A DNA stretch of 64,000 nt, from contig CM041465.1 of assembly GCA_023213395.1 (NCBI GenBank), positions 132,253,741-132,317,740 on the forward strand, read 5' to 3'. Positions within the stretch are counted from its first letter, which is position 1. Each line of letters starts with the position of its first letter. This DNA is from Cycas panzhihuaensis. Taxonomy: Eukaryota > Cycadophyta. The position numbers and the translations under genes were made by a program. This document shows, piece by piece, positions 1 to 10,880 of this stretch. Under the pieces are notes generated by a model, which was not told the DNA's origin, made no database searches, and saw only the letters and a program-made list of their open reading frames with translations.

Positions 1-1049
1 TATTCCACTACCCAAACTATCTGCAATCCATAAATGTGTAACCAGTACCTTCCCATCCTTTCTAGCTATAGCACAAATAGGATTATAATATGATAAAGTG
101 GTAGACAATAACGTGACTACAACTTGTATCATATCGTCTCGTATTGAATGCCCCGTTGTACACAAGCTCTGTCGCATATTTGTTGTATATTGTAAGGTCA
201 AATCCGACTAACACAAATCTTATTCCCTGAAATAATAGTCCCATTCTTCTACTATATGGATAGGAGTTTAAACAAGAGTATGCACCTTGATAAGAATGTA
301 GCGTTGTTAATAGTATATGCCACAAGATTAATATAAGCAATGATAGGAGTGGTGAATTTGAGGCACACTACTAGGCAGTCATTTACTTGTGGTATCCGAC
401 AATCGTTGTGGTATCCTGTGATCGCGATATATAATGTTTTAACGATCTTTTGGATGTAAGTAAAGACCAATATTATTCCTCTATTGTGTGTATATAGAAT
501 GATTGATTTACTTGGGCAACAAATTGACAATTGTAATTTGCCCAATGTCATTACGGACAAGAATTGATGCAGCGATTAAATATCCATGCACAATTATTAA
601 TTGTGTACTGTAACAGCCGTTGGCGATGTGATCAACTAATTGTATATGGTACTGAACGATATATATTAGCGACTTCAATGCTGATTAACGTTGTTAAATC
701 GTTCTTATTTACGTCACTTTCACGCTGTGTAATGATAATACGAAGATTAGTTTCGTATTAAGCACTGGTTAATTGCCATTTTCTAAAACTCCACATATAT
801 TTAGGTATACGAATTATAATATGCAGCAGGTCGAATTCTCTATAGACGCCGCCGTTAATACAACTTCCCAGATCTGCAACGGCTGATGCTGGAACAAGAT
901 GCAGAAACAATAACGAAATCCAGTGAACAGTGCAGTGATTTAGTGAATAGTGCAGCGATCCAGTGAACAGCGACGAGAAAAACACACGTAGCAACTAGTG
1001 AGTAACAACAAGAAAAATACTTAGACCAATGAACAGTGACGATGTGCCG
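1..1049. other. Unassigned stretch, no gene recognised
   Basis: AT-rich sequence with only short, composition-driven open frames on both strands. I see no protein family, no RNA gene and no clean repeat boundary. If the antisense primer site at 1352-1362 is real, this stretch would be the leader and 5' coding part of a minus-strand retroelement. A loose run of CAGTGAACAGTG/CAGTGATTTAGTG-like repeats at about 921-980 leads into the clearer minisatellite that follows. Confidence 0.5.
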
Positions 1050-1168
1050 AGAATTCAGTGATGAGAACGAGACGAGAATTCAACGACGAGAATTTAGTGA
1101 TGAGAACGATGACGAGAATTCAGCGATGAGAATTTAGTAGCAAGAATTCAGTGATGAGAACGATATGC
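1050..1168. repeat. Degenerate minisatellite, GAGAATTCAGTGATGA-like units
   Basis: Seven or so imperfect copies of a 15-26 base unit containing GAGAATT(C/T)A(G/A)(T/C)GA, alternating with GATGAGAACGA. Six-base EcoRI-like GAATTC words recur inside the units. The array lies about 190 bases on the internal side of an antisense primer-binding-like site, where an untranslated leader of a minus-strand element would be. No frame is kept across units, so it is more likely leader DNA than protein repeat. Confidence 0.7.
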
Positions 1169-1351
1169 AACAACGAGAGCAAAAAACCCTTCCAAATATT
1201 GATGATGGACGGCCAAATAAATCGGTAACGCTGATTGAAGTTGAGTGCCTGCGTGGAACTATCAACTGGTGGAGAGCCCAACAACACTTGTTGAGTGAAT
1301 GAATAGCTCAAATTATTTGTAGTAACTTTACACAGCACGCAAGAACATTCA

Positions 1352-1362
1352 CTCTGATACCA
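1352..1362 (-). other. Primer-binding-site-like sequence (tRNA-iMet type), antisense
   Basis: CTCTGATACCA on the plus strand reads TGGTATCAGAG on the minus strand, the start of the primer site used by many plant gypsy and copia elements. It implies a minus-strand element whose 5' LTR lay just to the right (from about 1363) and whose leader lay to the left. I could not find LTR ends with matching inverted termini for it, so the element itself is not delimited. Confidence 0.55.
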
Positions 1363-1716
1363 CTAATAGATAGTTCTCGAAATTAGCTTTTCAGTGATAT
1401 AAAATTTTTGAAAAACGGACACTGTCTGCTCAAGCTATGGTCAAAACAAAATGATGTACCCTTTTTCTAATGTTGCAAAATAATTAAAAAGGGAATATTC
1501 CTTATAATATCCTTACGTTAACTAGTGTGCAACTTTATGTAAGACGATTTTTTATAATTTCGAAAAGGTTTTTCTCTCTATAGAAGAATCCAATTTCTCC
1601 CAAACTTTGTAGGTGGATAGATCATGACGTGACGATTAAAACAAGTACCCCCTTCGAGGGGTTTCGTTAGAATTTTGGTCGTCAATCTTTGTTTCTTGAT
1701 TTTCTTGGACCGTATT

Positions 1717-1728
1717 GCTCTGATACCA
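1717..1728 (-). other. Primer binding site of a minus-strand LTR element
   Basis: GCTCTGATACCA, the reverse complement of TGGTATCAGAGC (initiator-Met tRNA 3' end), lies two bases from the LTR that starts at 1731. Its side relative to the LTR shows the element ran leftwards on the minus strand. Nothing recognisable as coding follows in that direction, so the element is either truncated or a short non-autonomous one. Confidence 0.8.
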
Positions 1729-1730
1729 CT

Positions 1731-1976
1731 TGTTACGAACCCAGTTCGTAACTTGAAGACAAACCCAAACGAGCAAGAGAGCACACCATAATACTGAGGC
1801 AAGTTATAGTCAATAGACCAAATATTTGATTGATAAGATAAAATGATGATGTACAATACATTAGAGGCCTTTATTTATAGGTGCATAATAGGCCCCTTCA
1901 TTAAAAAGCACAACTCTTCAGCATATCCCACTTCATTGAATGAACAATTAATTAACCTCTAAGGAGGTTCGTAACA
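1731..1976 (-). repeat. LTR, 246 bp, perfect TGTTACGAAC/GTTCGTAACA ends
   Basis: The segment begins TGTTACGAAC and ends GTTCGTAACA, a 10-base perfect inverted terminal repeat with the TG...CA ends of an LTR. The adjoining primer site at 1717-1728 makes this the 5' LTR of a minus-strand element. A TATA-like TATAAATAAAGG lies on the minus strand at about 1868-1879. No second copy is visible in the window, so the partner LTR is lost or outside it. The short length would also suit a TRIM-type miniature element, but no nearby partner supports that. Confidence 0.8.
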
Positions 1977-2519
1977 CTTTTCCTTGTGAATACTTAGGTC
2001 CTTCAGAGTGGAGTCCACACTTATTTTTTTCCTTCTTTCCTAGGGTTTCTATTTCTTCCTCTGAAGTATCCTCCTTAGAATCTTCTCCTTCCTCTTTCAG
2101 GACTTCTTCTTTTTCCTTTGTAGCTTTTCTTTCTTCTTCTACGTTCTTTTCTTTTTCTTTCGAGCTTAATACATCTGATTCAACTAGGCAAGTGTTATCA
2201 CCATCGGCTCTCCATGGCCTTTATTCCCTTTTTCTTGTGGTGTCTAGGCGTCATTTGCTTTAGATCCTTCTACGAATTGTTTTTTATTGTAGTATTTTTT
2301 TTTCAAATACTCAATCTCCTTGACCTTGTAAGTTTCTTCTCATTCGCCCATCTTATAGCCCTTTGTTTGCTTGATTATGATATCCCCTTATGTGAAGGTC
2401 ATTTTGGTGGCTCTTCTGCCTTCGAAGACTATTTAGGTGGCATTAGAAGGTCCCTTAGCTATCGTGGCTTAGTTAAAGCCTGCCATCACTTTGACAACCA
2501 GGGTGACTTGATCTTTGTG
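1977..2519 (-). pseudogene. Lys/Glu-rich coding-like relic
   Basis: On the minus strand one frame gives a strongly charged Lys/Glu-rich polypeptide, most extreme at 2020-2170 where the plus strand is a long pyrimidine-rich run. It is broken by several stops. I cannot assign it to a domain. It lies downstream, in the sense direction, of the H-family LTR at 2520-3341, so it may be leader or ORF1-like sequence of that element. Low-complexity composition alone could produce the appearance of a reading frame. Confidence 0.3.
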
Positions 2520-3341
2520 CATTAAAGGACTCCAGTTTCTCTTCTCTTCCCCCCGCTAATGAACTTAGGCAATGGAATCAATGTGACTTCACCTTTCACC
2601 CCTTGGAAGGTGCACTTGTCAAAGGGCCACTTTCTGGTAGTCTAGACTAGGGCTTCTTGTCAACTTATGGGTTATTTATACACAATATGCCACATAAGCC
2701 CATAATAGAGCGTTAGTCACAACATCATCACAGTATTATTAATCATCACATCGTCATAAATCAAGCACACATGATATATGAGACATATTTTTCATGTAAC
2801 TTGGTTATTTTATTAAGCAATGTCACTGTTTACATCAATCCACATCATCATCTGGCTTTTTCCTCCTAGAACACCATCTAGATTACAATACACTTGGCAT
2901 TCGTACTAGAAAACATGCCATAGGACTCAGATACTTGGCTCTCACATACAAAATGGTGAGAAATGACCTATAAATACCCTTTGCATACATTTTGGGAAAT
3001 GGTTGTGACCAATAGGTACAATTGTCCCTTTTACATAACACACACCTTTGGTAATTAGGTAACTAATAATTAATGGTTACATTTGATTATGACCATCTGT
3101 CCATGCGTCTGTACGCTCTTGGCTCCCTTTGGCTTGTGTTCTGCTCATTTTGGTTTGTGCGTCCCTCATATGTTTCAGTTATGGCATAGTCTATTATGCA
3201 TTCCCTGAGAGGTTGTCTTTGCTATTTTCTGCCAAAAATTCACGTGTTCCATTGCTTGGACACTTGCTAAGCTGCCAATTGCATGCCAAATGCCATTCGT
3301 TCCACCATCCAAGTGCACAGGTGTTAGATTTGACCCCAACA
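2520..3341 (-). repeat. Minus-strand LTR relic of the H family
   Basis: Read on the minus strand, this starts TGTTGGGGTCAAATC. It follows the LTR region at 47150-47950 through several shared landmarks in the same order: TACAGACGCATG, an AATTAAT-rich part, GGTCACAAC, a TATA-like box (minus strand of about 2966-2980), CCATTTTG.TGTGAGAG, and a TAGACTA...CTTGACAAGTGCA part. Similarity is moderate and boundaries are by eye. Its right edge is cut by copia A at about 3364. Confidence 0.6.
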
Positions 3342-3363
3342 TGATCTCGTTGGCAAAAATTGC

Positions 3364-4411
3364 ATATATCTAAGGATGTAATCTTTGTTGAAGATAACAA
3401 GGCACTTGGCTTTAGCTCTATCCAAGTTTCCCTTGATAAAGGCAAGGCTATAATTGAGGATTTTGCTCCCTCAACTTCTTCTACGCAATGACTTTCATTT
3501 GCACCTGCATCATCTTCGTCGTCCTCTTTAGAGTCATCGGCTACTCCACTTAGTCTTGGTAGAACATTAGAAATTCAACAAGCTTTATAGGCACAAGACA
3601 TTGATGTGGTAAGAACAACGGTGAAAAAACTACCCAAATGGTATCTTCAAACTATTTCTAGTGCACAACAAGTTGAAGGTAAAAGACCCTAAAAAATGCA
3701 ATAACAAAATGTAAACTGTGCACTTATGGTTGGAGTGCTTGATACCAACGAGCCTTCCACTTTTGAGGAGGTATGTAATGATGGAAAGTGAAAAGCCACA
3801 ATGGATGAAGAAATCCATTCTATTCAAAAGAATGGAACATGAGACTTGGTTGACTTGCCTAAAGGCAAACAGCCAATTAGTTGCAAGTGGATTTACAAAG
3901 TCATGTTTTGATTTGATAGTCAATTAAGCGACACAAAGCTTAACTGGTAACAAAAGGATTTAAACAAAAGGAATGTATTGACTATGATGAGACCTTTGTA
4001 CTTGTTGCCAACATGAATACTATTAGAATTGTCACGGCCTTAGTTGTTCAATGCAAATGGTCTATGTATAAGATGGATGTTAAGAGTGCCTTTCTAAATG
4101 GCAAATTGACTGAGGAGGTATATTTGGAGCAACCTCCTAGTTATACTATACACAACAAAGAACAATTAGTTTGTCGACTCAAAAAGGCTTTGTATGGTCT
4201 AATGCAGGCACCACGTGCATGGTACTAAAAAATCAATGATTATTTTATGAAACATGGTTTTCATCGATCTTTATTAGACCTGAACTTATGCATCAAGGTT
4301 TAGCACAAGCATGTTAATCTTGTTGTGTTATATGTTGATGACTTGATAATCATTGGTAATGATACTGAGATGATAGAAAATCTTCGAGGGGACCTTAGAA
4401 AAAAGGTTTGA
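3364..4411 (+). pseudogene. Copia A, IN-RT linker and RT, left half
   Basis: Ty1/copia reverse transcriptase relic. The first part, about 3364-3700, is the Ser-rich linker after integrase. The RT palm follows, with blocks such as WKAAMDEEI (degraded), GCYFLEQP-type loops read as KMDVKSAFLNGKL at about 4070-4110, KALYGLMQAPRAWY, and the active-site box LYVDDLIIIGND near 4327-4362. Several frameshifts and stops interrupt it. The frame stops at TTTGA (4407-4411), where Gypsy-1 inserted. The rest of the same gene resumes at 25392. Confidence 0.85.
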
Positions 4412-4786
4412 TGATGTGAAATCATGGGTGTGCATAGACTTAGAAAATGTTACCCATTTAATTAGGATTGTGGAAGAGGCGATTTAATAAATTCTCTTCT
4501 ATTATCTCGTAATCTAACTTACATCACAAAAACACACACTTATGATTTTTATAATGAAGGTGCCTGTCATTTATGCTAAGTGCCTAGTAACCACTTCAAA
4601 AACTACCTTCTAACTATCCAACTAATTAGCTGACTTAACTTTACTAACTGTTTCTTAACTTTCTAACTAATTGACAATTGAGCTATTTGAGTAACTTTCT
4701 AACTTAAACATACTTTACATGTAAGTACAATAATATACACATAATATTACATAGTGTCAAAACATATGGATGAGTGATATTCATCA
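4412..4786 (-). repeat. Gypsy-1 3' LTR with adjoining PPT
   Basis: 375 bp, plus-strand ends TGATGTGAAATC and GATATTCATCA, forming short inverted termini. It matches 25019-25391 along its whole length with scattered substitutions. TTCCTCCTTG at 4787-4796 is the reverse complement of a polypurine tract (CAAGGAGGAA) directly against the LTR, as expected for the 3' LTR of a minus-strand element. Confidence 0.88.
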
Positions 4787-4796
4787 TTCCTCCTTG

Positions 4797-5045
4797 TTTA
4801 AGAGGAAATTGTCCCCAATTTTTTAGTCCTCGACAGATAGGTGATAAGTAATCTGCAATGGCTGGGGTGGACCATTTTTTCTCCTTGTTTTCTAGGAAGA
4901 GAGATGTCAGATGAGATTGTTTGGTACCAAGAAATGTTGCTGATGGGCGTGAGGAATCTTGCTTGAAAATCTTCAACTGTGCTCTGGGCTTCTTGTTGGT
5001 AGAAATCAAGTGAAATGCCTTTGAAGGAGTGTGTCCAATGGACAT
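4797..5045 (-). pseudogene. Gypsy-1 polyprotein tail relic
   Basis: An open minus-strand frame runs through the PPT into the LTR. It includes a segment reading GLKNWGQFPLKQGG just before the LTR. The 3' ends of gypsy polyproteins often run through the PPT in this way, but I recognise no domain. It may be the remains of the pol tail left by a deletion of RT-RH-IN, or a unique tail of a gag-only element. Confidence 0.4.
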
Positions 5046-5639
5046 TGAGGAATCATCACATGGAGTAGGGTTTATTTAATTGTGCCCTTCTTCAATGTGG
5101 TGTACATTTGGCATGATATGGTGCCATACTATCTGCGCTAGGTGCGAACCTATTGGAATTTCTGGAATAGGTGCGCTCATAAACAAGATATGAGATTGTT
5201 CTATTTGCTTTTAGATAGACCTCTTTGATGATGTGGAATCTCTTGGCTCTAGTGGCGAAGTTGTCTAAATGAGCTTCTGCATCTGCAAGGTGCTTGGCTT
5301 AGGCACTAACCTCACAAATAAGTTGGTGCCTTCTCGAACAAGAGTAGTGAGTTTGGCAACTTGTGTACTTATCCTCAAAGTAACTGGGGATGATGAAGAG
5401 TAGAGCACATAATTGAAGTTGTCTTTCTATAAATGATATATATTAATGAGTCCATAGTATACTGTCTCTCTATCATATTGATAGAGTGTCCCTATAAGTA
5501 ATTCACAACTACCCATGGGCGTTACATCACGAGTGACTATATCTACATAGGGCTTTTATTGCGAATGCCACGTTATAGTCTTTATCAATCTCGGTTTGCA
5601 GTGCTCTTCCTTTTTTAACCCATCCCAATGTATAGGGAT
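5046..5639. other. Gypsy-1 interior without recognised domain
   Basis: This lies between the protease relic and the tail of Gypsy-1. Minus-strand frames are broken every few dozen codons and show no RT, RNase H or integrase motif. If an ancestral pol was deleted, the scar should be here. Confidence 0.5.
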
Positions 5640-6579
5640 TCAAATGAGGCTCTGTAGGGAGGTTAAGATCCCTAATGAGTTTGTTTGATATTAGATTTTT
5701 CATACTGCTATTATCAATAATGAGTAATACGATACGGTCTTTAATCTGCTAGTTCTGGGTAAATAATGCCTCTTTGGCTGAAGCATTAAAGTCTTTTGTC
5801 ATTAGAACTGGATTAGGATCCACCACCATTTGATTGGTGACAAGTATCATTGGTGGCCTTGTGGAGTCACTTGACATGCTACCCTCTTTGCACAATGTGT
5901 TACTTTCTTCTTTAGCTACTAGGGTTTTCACCTTGTATTTGTACCGCTCCTTCTACTTCCAACATTCTTCATTGGAATGGTTGCGGGACTTGTGTAGTGT
6001 GTATTACTTTCCTTTTCCCTTCTCTACTACTAAAGGATCAACTGCATCATTTTTCTTTCTTTGATTGAAAGGCTGTTTTGGTGGTCCTTTGGATCAAGCG
6101 GTTCTTTCTGATGAGTAGAGGGTCTTCTATGGAGCTTGCTTCCCACTTTCAATGCATACTACAAAGCCTCATCCAAGGAGGATATCTTCATAAGGTCTAA
6201 CTCCTGCTGCAAAGACTAAAATAGTCCACCTAAGAAATTGAGCTTGGGGGTGTGCTCAAAATCTTGGGACTGCACCACCATGACCATTTTATTAAATGTA
6301 TCAATGTATTGTTGGATAGATTGTCTAGTTTGCTGCCGCAACTGTAACCACTTCTTCACCCTTCCTTCTTTGTATTTGAGAGGATAAAACACTTTTGAGA
6401 TATTGTTTTGAAATTGTCCCATGAATTTACTTAACCATGGATGTTGGCATATGTTTGCCACCATACTAAGATTTGTTCTGCCATGTGTATCTCTAACACG
6501 TCAATTTTTTCATCATCTGAGGCTTTGCCATTTAAAATATGCCTTCAAACTTCAAATCCAACTATCCAAAGTTTCAACA
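5640..6579 (-). pseudogene. Gypsy-1 gag (C-terminal part) and protease
   Basis: On the minus strand, from right to left: a retrotransposon gag stretch at about 6216-6579 (KVKKWLQLRQ-like block, then SIQQYIDTFNKM), a degraded Cys/His region around 5940-6010 (KSRNHSNEECWK), and an aspartic-protease-like LLIIDSSMKNLIS at about 5690-5735 in place of the usual D(S/T)G triad. Several stops separate the parts. The N-terminal part of the same gag lies at 12352-12583, on the far side of Gypsy-2. Confidence 0.75.
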
Positions 6580-6584
6580 TTATT

Positions 6585-7205
6585 TGTAGCGAGTCTTTTA
6601 CCCAATTGGACAGAAAATAGAGTAGAGTAGGGCGAATTCAAAGAAAACCGAACAATAATAGAGAAAAGGTCCACAAATACTAAAACCAGATAGAGCAAAT
6701 TCACAGATGGCAAACACCTTTTGATCCAAAATTATATCTCCAATTATAGGTTAAATACAAAAATACGATACCAAAATGTACAAAATATAAGTAGAGTTCC
6801 AACAGAGTACCTGTACTGCCTGCAACAATCACCAAACCCTTCGAGGCGGGGATCCTCCCAAAAATTGTAGCTCTAAGGCCGAAAATCTGCACTTGCCTTA
6901 AGGCCGAAAATGAGGAGGAAAAAGCTTCGCAACTGGATAATTTCGAATGGTCTCAAGGTCCCTATATATAGGTGCATAAATTGGGACAAAATGAAGTCGG
7001 CCATAGTAGGGAGGAGTGCGCCCAACATAATCATGAGAAGTCGGCCACAACTTCTCTAAAAATTGGTAGGTTGTCTTTAAATGGTCATAACTTTTGATAG
7101 GGATGTCAGAATTGACTTTCGTTTGAACCGTTGGACTCGTCGTTCAGAGGCCTTTCATTTGAATGTTTATATGCTATACCTTTGACCATATTTTGGAGTG
7201 CTACA
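6585..7205 (-). repeat. Gypsy-2 3' LTR and PPT
   Basis: 621 bp, ends TGTAGCGAG and GTGCTACA. The minus-strand promoter has a TATATATAG-like box near 6961-6970. AGTCCCCTCCCCTTG at 7206-7220 is the reverse complement of the polypurine tract CAAGGGGAGGGGACT immediately upstream of the 3' LTR. Confidence 0.92.
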
Positions 7206-7239
7206 AGTCCCCTCCCCTTGAAATTGTGCTTTGCCCTCA

Positions 7240-7765
7240 AAGCACTGGTAGGCTCTAAAATTGTTTTTACCATTCGTCATTTTCCCAAGTGGCGTCTTCA
7301 ATATCCAAGTTCTTCCATTTGATTAGGTGCTCTTTGATCTGTCTAGACCTGAGAGATCGGATGCGGGATTTTAAGATTCCTTCAGGTTCTAGCGTCATCT
7401 TTCCTTCCTCATCGAGCTTTGGTATGTTGGATTGAGGAACGATCTTTTCCCCAATTTTCTTCTTTAGACAGGATACATGGAAAACGTTGTGAATCTTTGT
7501 GTTTTCTGGGAGTTCTAACTGATAGGCGACTTCACCTACTTTGGAAGTGATTTTGTAAGGACCAAAGTATCTAGATGCTACCTTTTGATTGTTTTTTTCT
7601 GTAAGGACATCTGTTTGTATGATTGAAGGCGTAAGAAGACCTAGTCTCCTACTTCAAATTGTTGTTCCGAGCGTTTTAGATCGGCCTGTTGTTTCATTCT
7701 GTTTTGTGCAATTGCTAGGTTATCCTTCAATTTGTTGATGGTTTCCTCCATTTGCTTAGATGTTC
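7240..7765 (-). pseudogene. Gypsy-2 integrase C-terminus and chromodomain
   Basis: The minus-strand reading contains the GPY/F-side block GEVAYQLELPENTKIHNVFH at about 7510-7540 and then HVSCLKKK. A chromodomain follows at about 7260-7400, with LRSRQIKEHLIKWKNL and the terminal ATWE. Chromodomains tether chromovirus integrase to marked chromatin. Stops follow shortly after the domain, and the frame then runs towards the PPT. This places Gypsy-2 among the chromoviruses. Confidence 0.85.
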
Positions 7766-8510
7766 TTATTTGCTGGACGGTGAAGGTCTATTCCATGTTA
7801 ATAATGATGGTGGCATGTAGCCATACAAGCCTGGAAAGGTGTCATTTTTGTTCAAGAATGATATGTGGTGTTGTACCACCATTCTGCTAAATGTAACCAT
7901 TAATGCCATTGTTTTTGTTTGTTTGAGCAGAAGTTTCTCAACTATCCTTCTAAGCATTTGTTGACAATCTCTGTTTGCCCATCCGTCTGAGGATGGTATG
8001 ATGTGCTCATCTTGAGTTTGGTGGTTGCAATTTTGAATAGATTCTGCCAAAATTTACTAGTAAATTTTGGGTCACAGCCACTTACAATTGCTTTAGGAAA
8101 ACCATGCAACCTATGGATCTCCTTCATATATAGTTTTGCCACGTCGCTGGCCTTAGCTGTCGATTTCAGTCCTCTGAAGTGGCCATATTTGGTGAGGCGA
8201 TCTATGATGACCAAAATTGCGTCCTTTCCTTCAGAGCAGGGTAATCCGGTTATAAAATCCATGGATATTTCGTCCCATTTTTGTTCTGGCGTTGGCAACG
8301 GCTGGAGTAACCCTGGTGTTTTTATGCATTCGATCCTATTTCGTTGATAGGTATCACATTCTGCCACAAACTTTTGAACGTTTGTTTTTAATCCTTTCCA
8401 GTAAAATGAAGCTCTTATCTTCCTGTATGTCTTGTCAATCCTTGTGTGACCAGCTATCGGTGTGGAATGGCCTTCTTGTAATATTATCTCCTTTAGCCCT
8501 GACCTTCTAG
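7766..8510 (-). pseudogene. Gypsy-2 integrase core
   Basis: Most of the core is open at 7942-8367. It has the zinc-finger end CDTYQRNR, the first catalytic Asp in SMDFITGLP (about 8259), the block LHGFPKAIVSGCDPKF, and the catalytic Glu in HPQTDGQTEIVN. The second catalytic Asp, normally in SDRDPKF, is Gly here (codon at 8077-8079 on the minus strand), with Cys replacing Arg. The downstream part, 7766-7941, is shifted in frame. This integrase is very unlikely to be active. Confidence 0.9.
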
Positions 8511-9340
8511 GAATGCAGATCTTTCCTTTCCTGAGTATTACTCCCTATTGTATCTCAAATGAACCACTTTTGTCCTCCCTTACTTTGTCGATCAATTGTT
8601 TGTACTTCGGATCATTGTCGTATTCCTTCTTTAATGTCTCATGCCAGGCTGGAGTAGCCATTGATATTGTATGTAGTGCTGGTTTCTCGTGAGTTTCTTC
8701 TGGAATTCTTGAGAGGGCGTCTGCTATGACATTGTCTTTGCCCTTTTTGTACACAATGGAGAAATCGAATGTTTGTAGTTTGCTCAGCCACTTTTGTTGT
8801 TCGTCTGACAGTGTCTTCTGATATAAGAAGTATTTAAGACTGTCGTGGTTCGTTCGTACCTGGAAGAAGTTGCCTAGTAAATACTGTCTCCACTAGTTGA
8901 TCGCGTGTATTATTGCTAGCATCTCCTTATCATAGATGTGTTTAACTTTTCTCTGTTATTCAATTTCCTGCTTTCGTACGCTATCAGTCTTTCGTCTTGT
9001 AATAGGACAGCTCCAATGCCAAACCTTGAAGCATCGCATTCCAAGATGAATGGTTTTGAGAAGTCTGGGACTGCTAAAACTGGGGCTCTTACCATTGCGC
9101 TTTTTAGTTCTTCAAAGGCCTTGTTGGCCGTTTCGTTCCATGTGAAAGCATCCTTTTTTGTCAGATCCGTAAGTGGAGCTGCTATGTTAGCATATCCTCT
9201 TATGAATTTCCTGAGGTATCCGGCTGCTCCTAAGAAGCTGCGAACTCCCGTGACATTCTTTGGTGCTGGTCATTCTATTATTTCTTGGACCTTTTTGGGG
9301 TCAACCTTGATTCCATTTGGAGTAATGATATGACCGAGGT
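8511..9340 (-). pseudogene. Gypsy-2 RT thumb and RNase H
   Basis: The minus strand shows the connection block VRSFLGAAGYLRKFIRGYA, the RNase H start with ECDASRFGIGAVL at about 9010-9050, and the end YKKGKDNVIADALSR at about 8700-8750. The middle part, about 8760-8940, carries frameshifts and stops. Together these are the RNase H of a Ty3/gypsy pol, between RT and integrase as usual. Confidence 0.85.
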
Positions 9341-9940
9341 ATTCGAGTTCCTATTGGCCAAAAGAGCATTTTTTCTTGTTTGCAAAGAATAGACCTTTTG
9401 CTAAAATTTCTAGGACTAATCTCAGGTGTTCCAAATGTTCTCTCCATATTTTGCTGTAAATGAGGATATCATCGAAAAAGATTAGTACGAATTTCCTCAA
9501 ACATTCCTTGAATGTGGAATTCATAGTGGCCTGGAACATTGTTGGAGCGTTGGTTAGACCAAATGGCATCACTTTGAATTGAGCAGGTCCCTCATGAGTT
9601 CGAATCTTTGTCTTGTGGACGTCCCCCCTTTAACCCGAATTTGATGGTATCCCGATCAGAGGTCTATCTTGGAGAAGTATTTTGCTCCGTGTATTTCGTT
9701 TAGTAGGTCATCGATCCTGGGGATAGGATATCTATTTTTTACAGTCAACTTGTTTAATCCCCTGTAATCTACGCACATCCTGATTGTGTTGTCTTTCTTA
9801 GGGCTAACATTCACCGGGGATGCAAACGGGCTTATGCTAGTCTGAATATGGCCGTGTGCAAGTAATTCTCTAGTTATGTTCTCGATCTCTTTCCTCGTGG
9901 TATGGATGCCTCTACGGCCTTATGTTCACCGGTGCTGCTC
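9341..9940 (-). pseudogene. Gypsy-2 reverse transcriptase palm and fingers
   Basis: Open at 9351-9572, with MPFGLTNAPTMFQ and the active site [13 protein letters not shown]. Upstream, the finger blocks are readable but broken by a frameshift near 9630. The FFDD variant of YXDD is usual for plant gypsy RT. Confidence 0.9.
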
Positions 9941-10331
9941 CTGGGATTAAATCAATTGCGTGCTGAATTCTCTTGCTAGAGGTAATCCTTTTGGTTCTTC
10001 GAATACTTGTTTATATTCGTCCAAGATGTACTGTATTTCCGTTGGAATTTTTTGGATTTCTATCTTGTGGCATGACACTATGTATGTGGGTGCTTTCTTC
10101 AGCATGATTCTTTCCATTCTGTGAGATGACACTAATTGTGTTGGTGGATATTTAGGTCCCCGAGTATGTATTTTGTGCCGTTTATTTGGAAGCACATGAC
10201 TCTGGTCATGTAGTTGGTGACTATATTTCCTAAGGTTTGTAACCACTGTACCCCTAGGACTATATCAACGCCTCCTATCTGCATCGCAAACATATTGGAG
10301 GTCGTGGTACTCACCAATTTTCAGTTGATGT
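9941..10331 (-). pseudogene. Gypsy-2 protease-RT linker
   Basis: Two overlapping open frames at 9947-10246 and 10132-10317 hold GGVDIVLGVQWLQTLGNI and then SSHRMERI...EIQYILDEYKQVFEEPKGLP. These are the standard segments joining protease to RT in gypsy polyproteins. The switch of frame between them shows an indel. Confidence 0.85.
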
Positions 10332-10880
10332 TTACAGAATCCTCCACAAGGTCTTTGTATTCAGATTAGCAATTGAGACCTCGAAGGTTTTTAATGGTTC
10401 CACCTTGATTCCCAACTTTTGGGCTGTTGGTCTGTTGATAAAATTGTGTGTGCTCCCACTATCCACCAACACCGCTATTGGGGCTCCTTTTAGCATCCCT
10501 TCAAATCGTAGTGTTTGACGTGCCGTGCTTTGACCTGTTATGGCCTGCAGAGATATTTGAACATTTTCTGTATCGATTTCTAGTAGTTCATCTAGCTCAG
10601 CTTCGGCATGTTCATTGTTATCTTCTTGATCTGGGGCCGTATCTTCTTCTGTTTGTTCAGGTATCTCCAGTTCTTCATTATGCAGCATAAATACCTTCTT
10701 TCCCAGGCATTGGTGCTCTCGATTCCATTTCTCTCCGCATTTGAAACAAGTACCTTTCTGTATGTGTTGTTGTTGTGTGGAGTTTTCCGTTGTATTCTTG
10801 ATTGCAAGCGGAGCGTCTGATTTAACTCCTAACCTATGCCAGTTCGTGTTAGATGGTGGAGCAAAATCTGTTCTACGCAC
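10332..10880 (-). pseudogene. Gypsy-2 gag nucleocapsid and aspartic protease
   Basis: 182 codons open. A zinc knuckle, CFKCGEKWNREHQC, sits at about residues 45-58 of this frame, with unusual spacing CX2CX7HXC. An acidic linker follows (Glu/Asp-rich, residues 70-110), then the protease start VLVDSGSTHNFINR near residues 137-150 with an intact DSG. The frame ends at a stop before the linker to RT. Confidence 0.9.

Noticed and set aside
1731-1976. Calling the 246-bp LTR a TRIM element
   Set aside because: Size and clean ends fit, but no partner LTR or PPT is found within a few hundred bases, so the claim is not supported.
3129-3445. Two overlapping 71-83 codon frames as a small secreted-type protein
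   Set aside because: They lie in the inverted H-family LTR region and its junction with copia A; the hydrophobic start is probably chance.
8003-9333. Plus-strand open frames of 72-131 codons over Gypsy-2 pol
   Set aside because: Antisense shadows; the minus strand carries RT, RNase H and integrase motifs.
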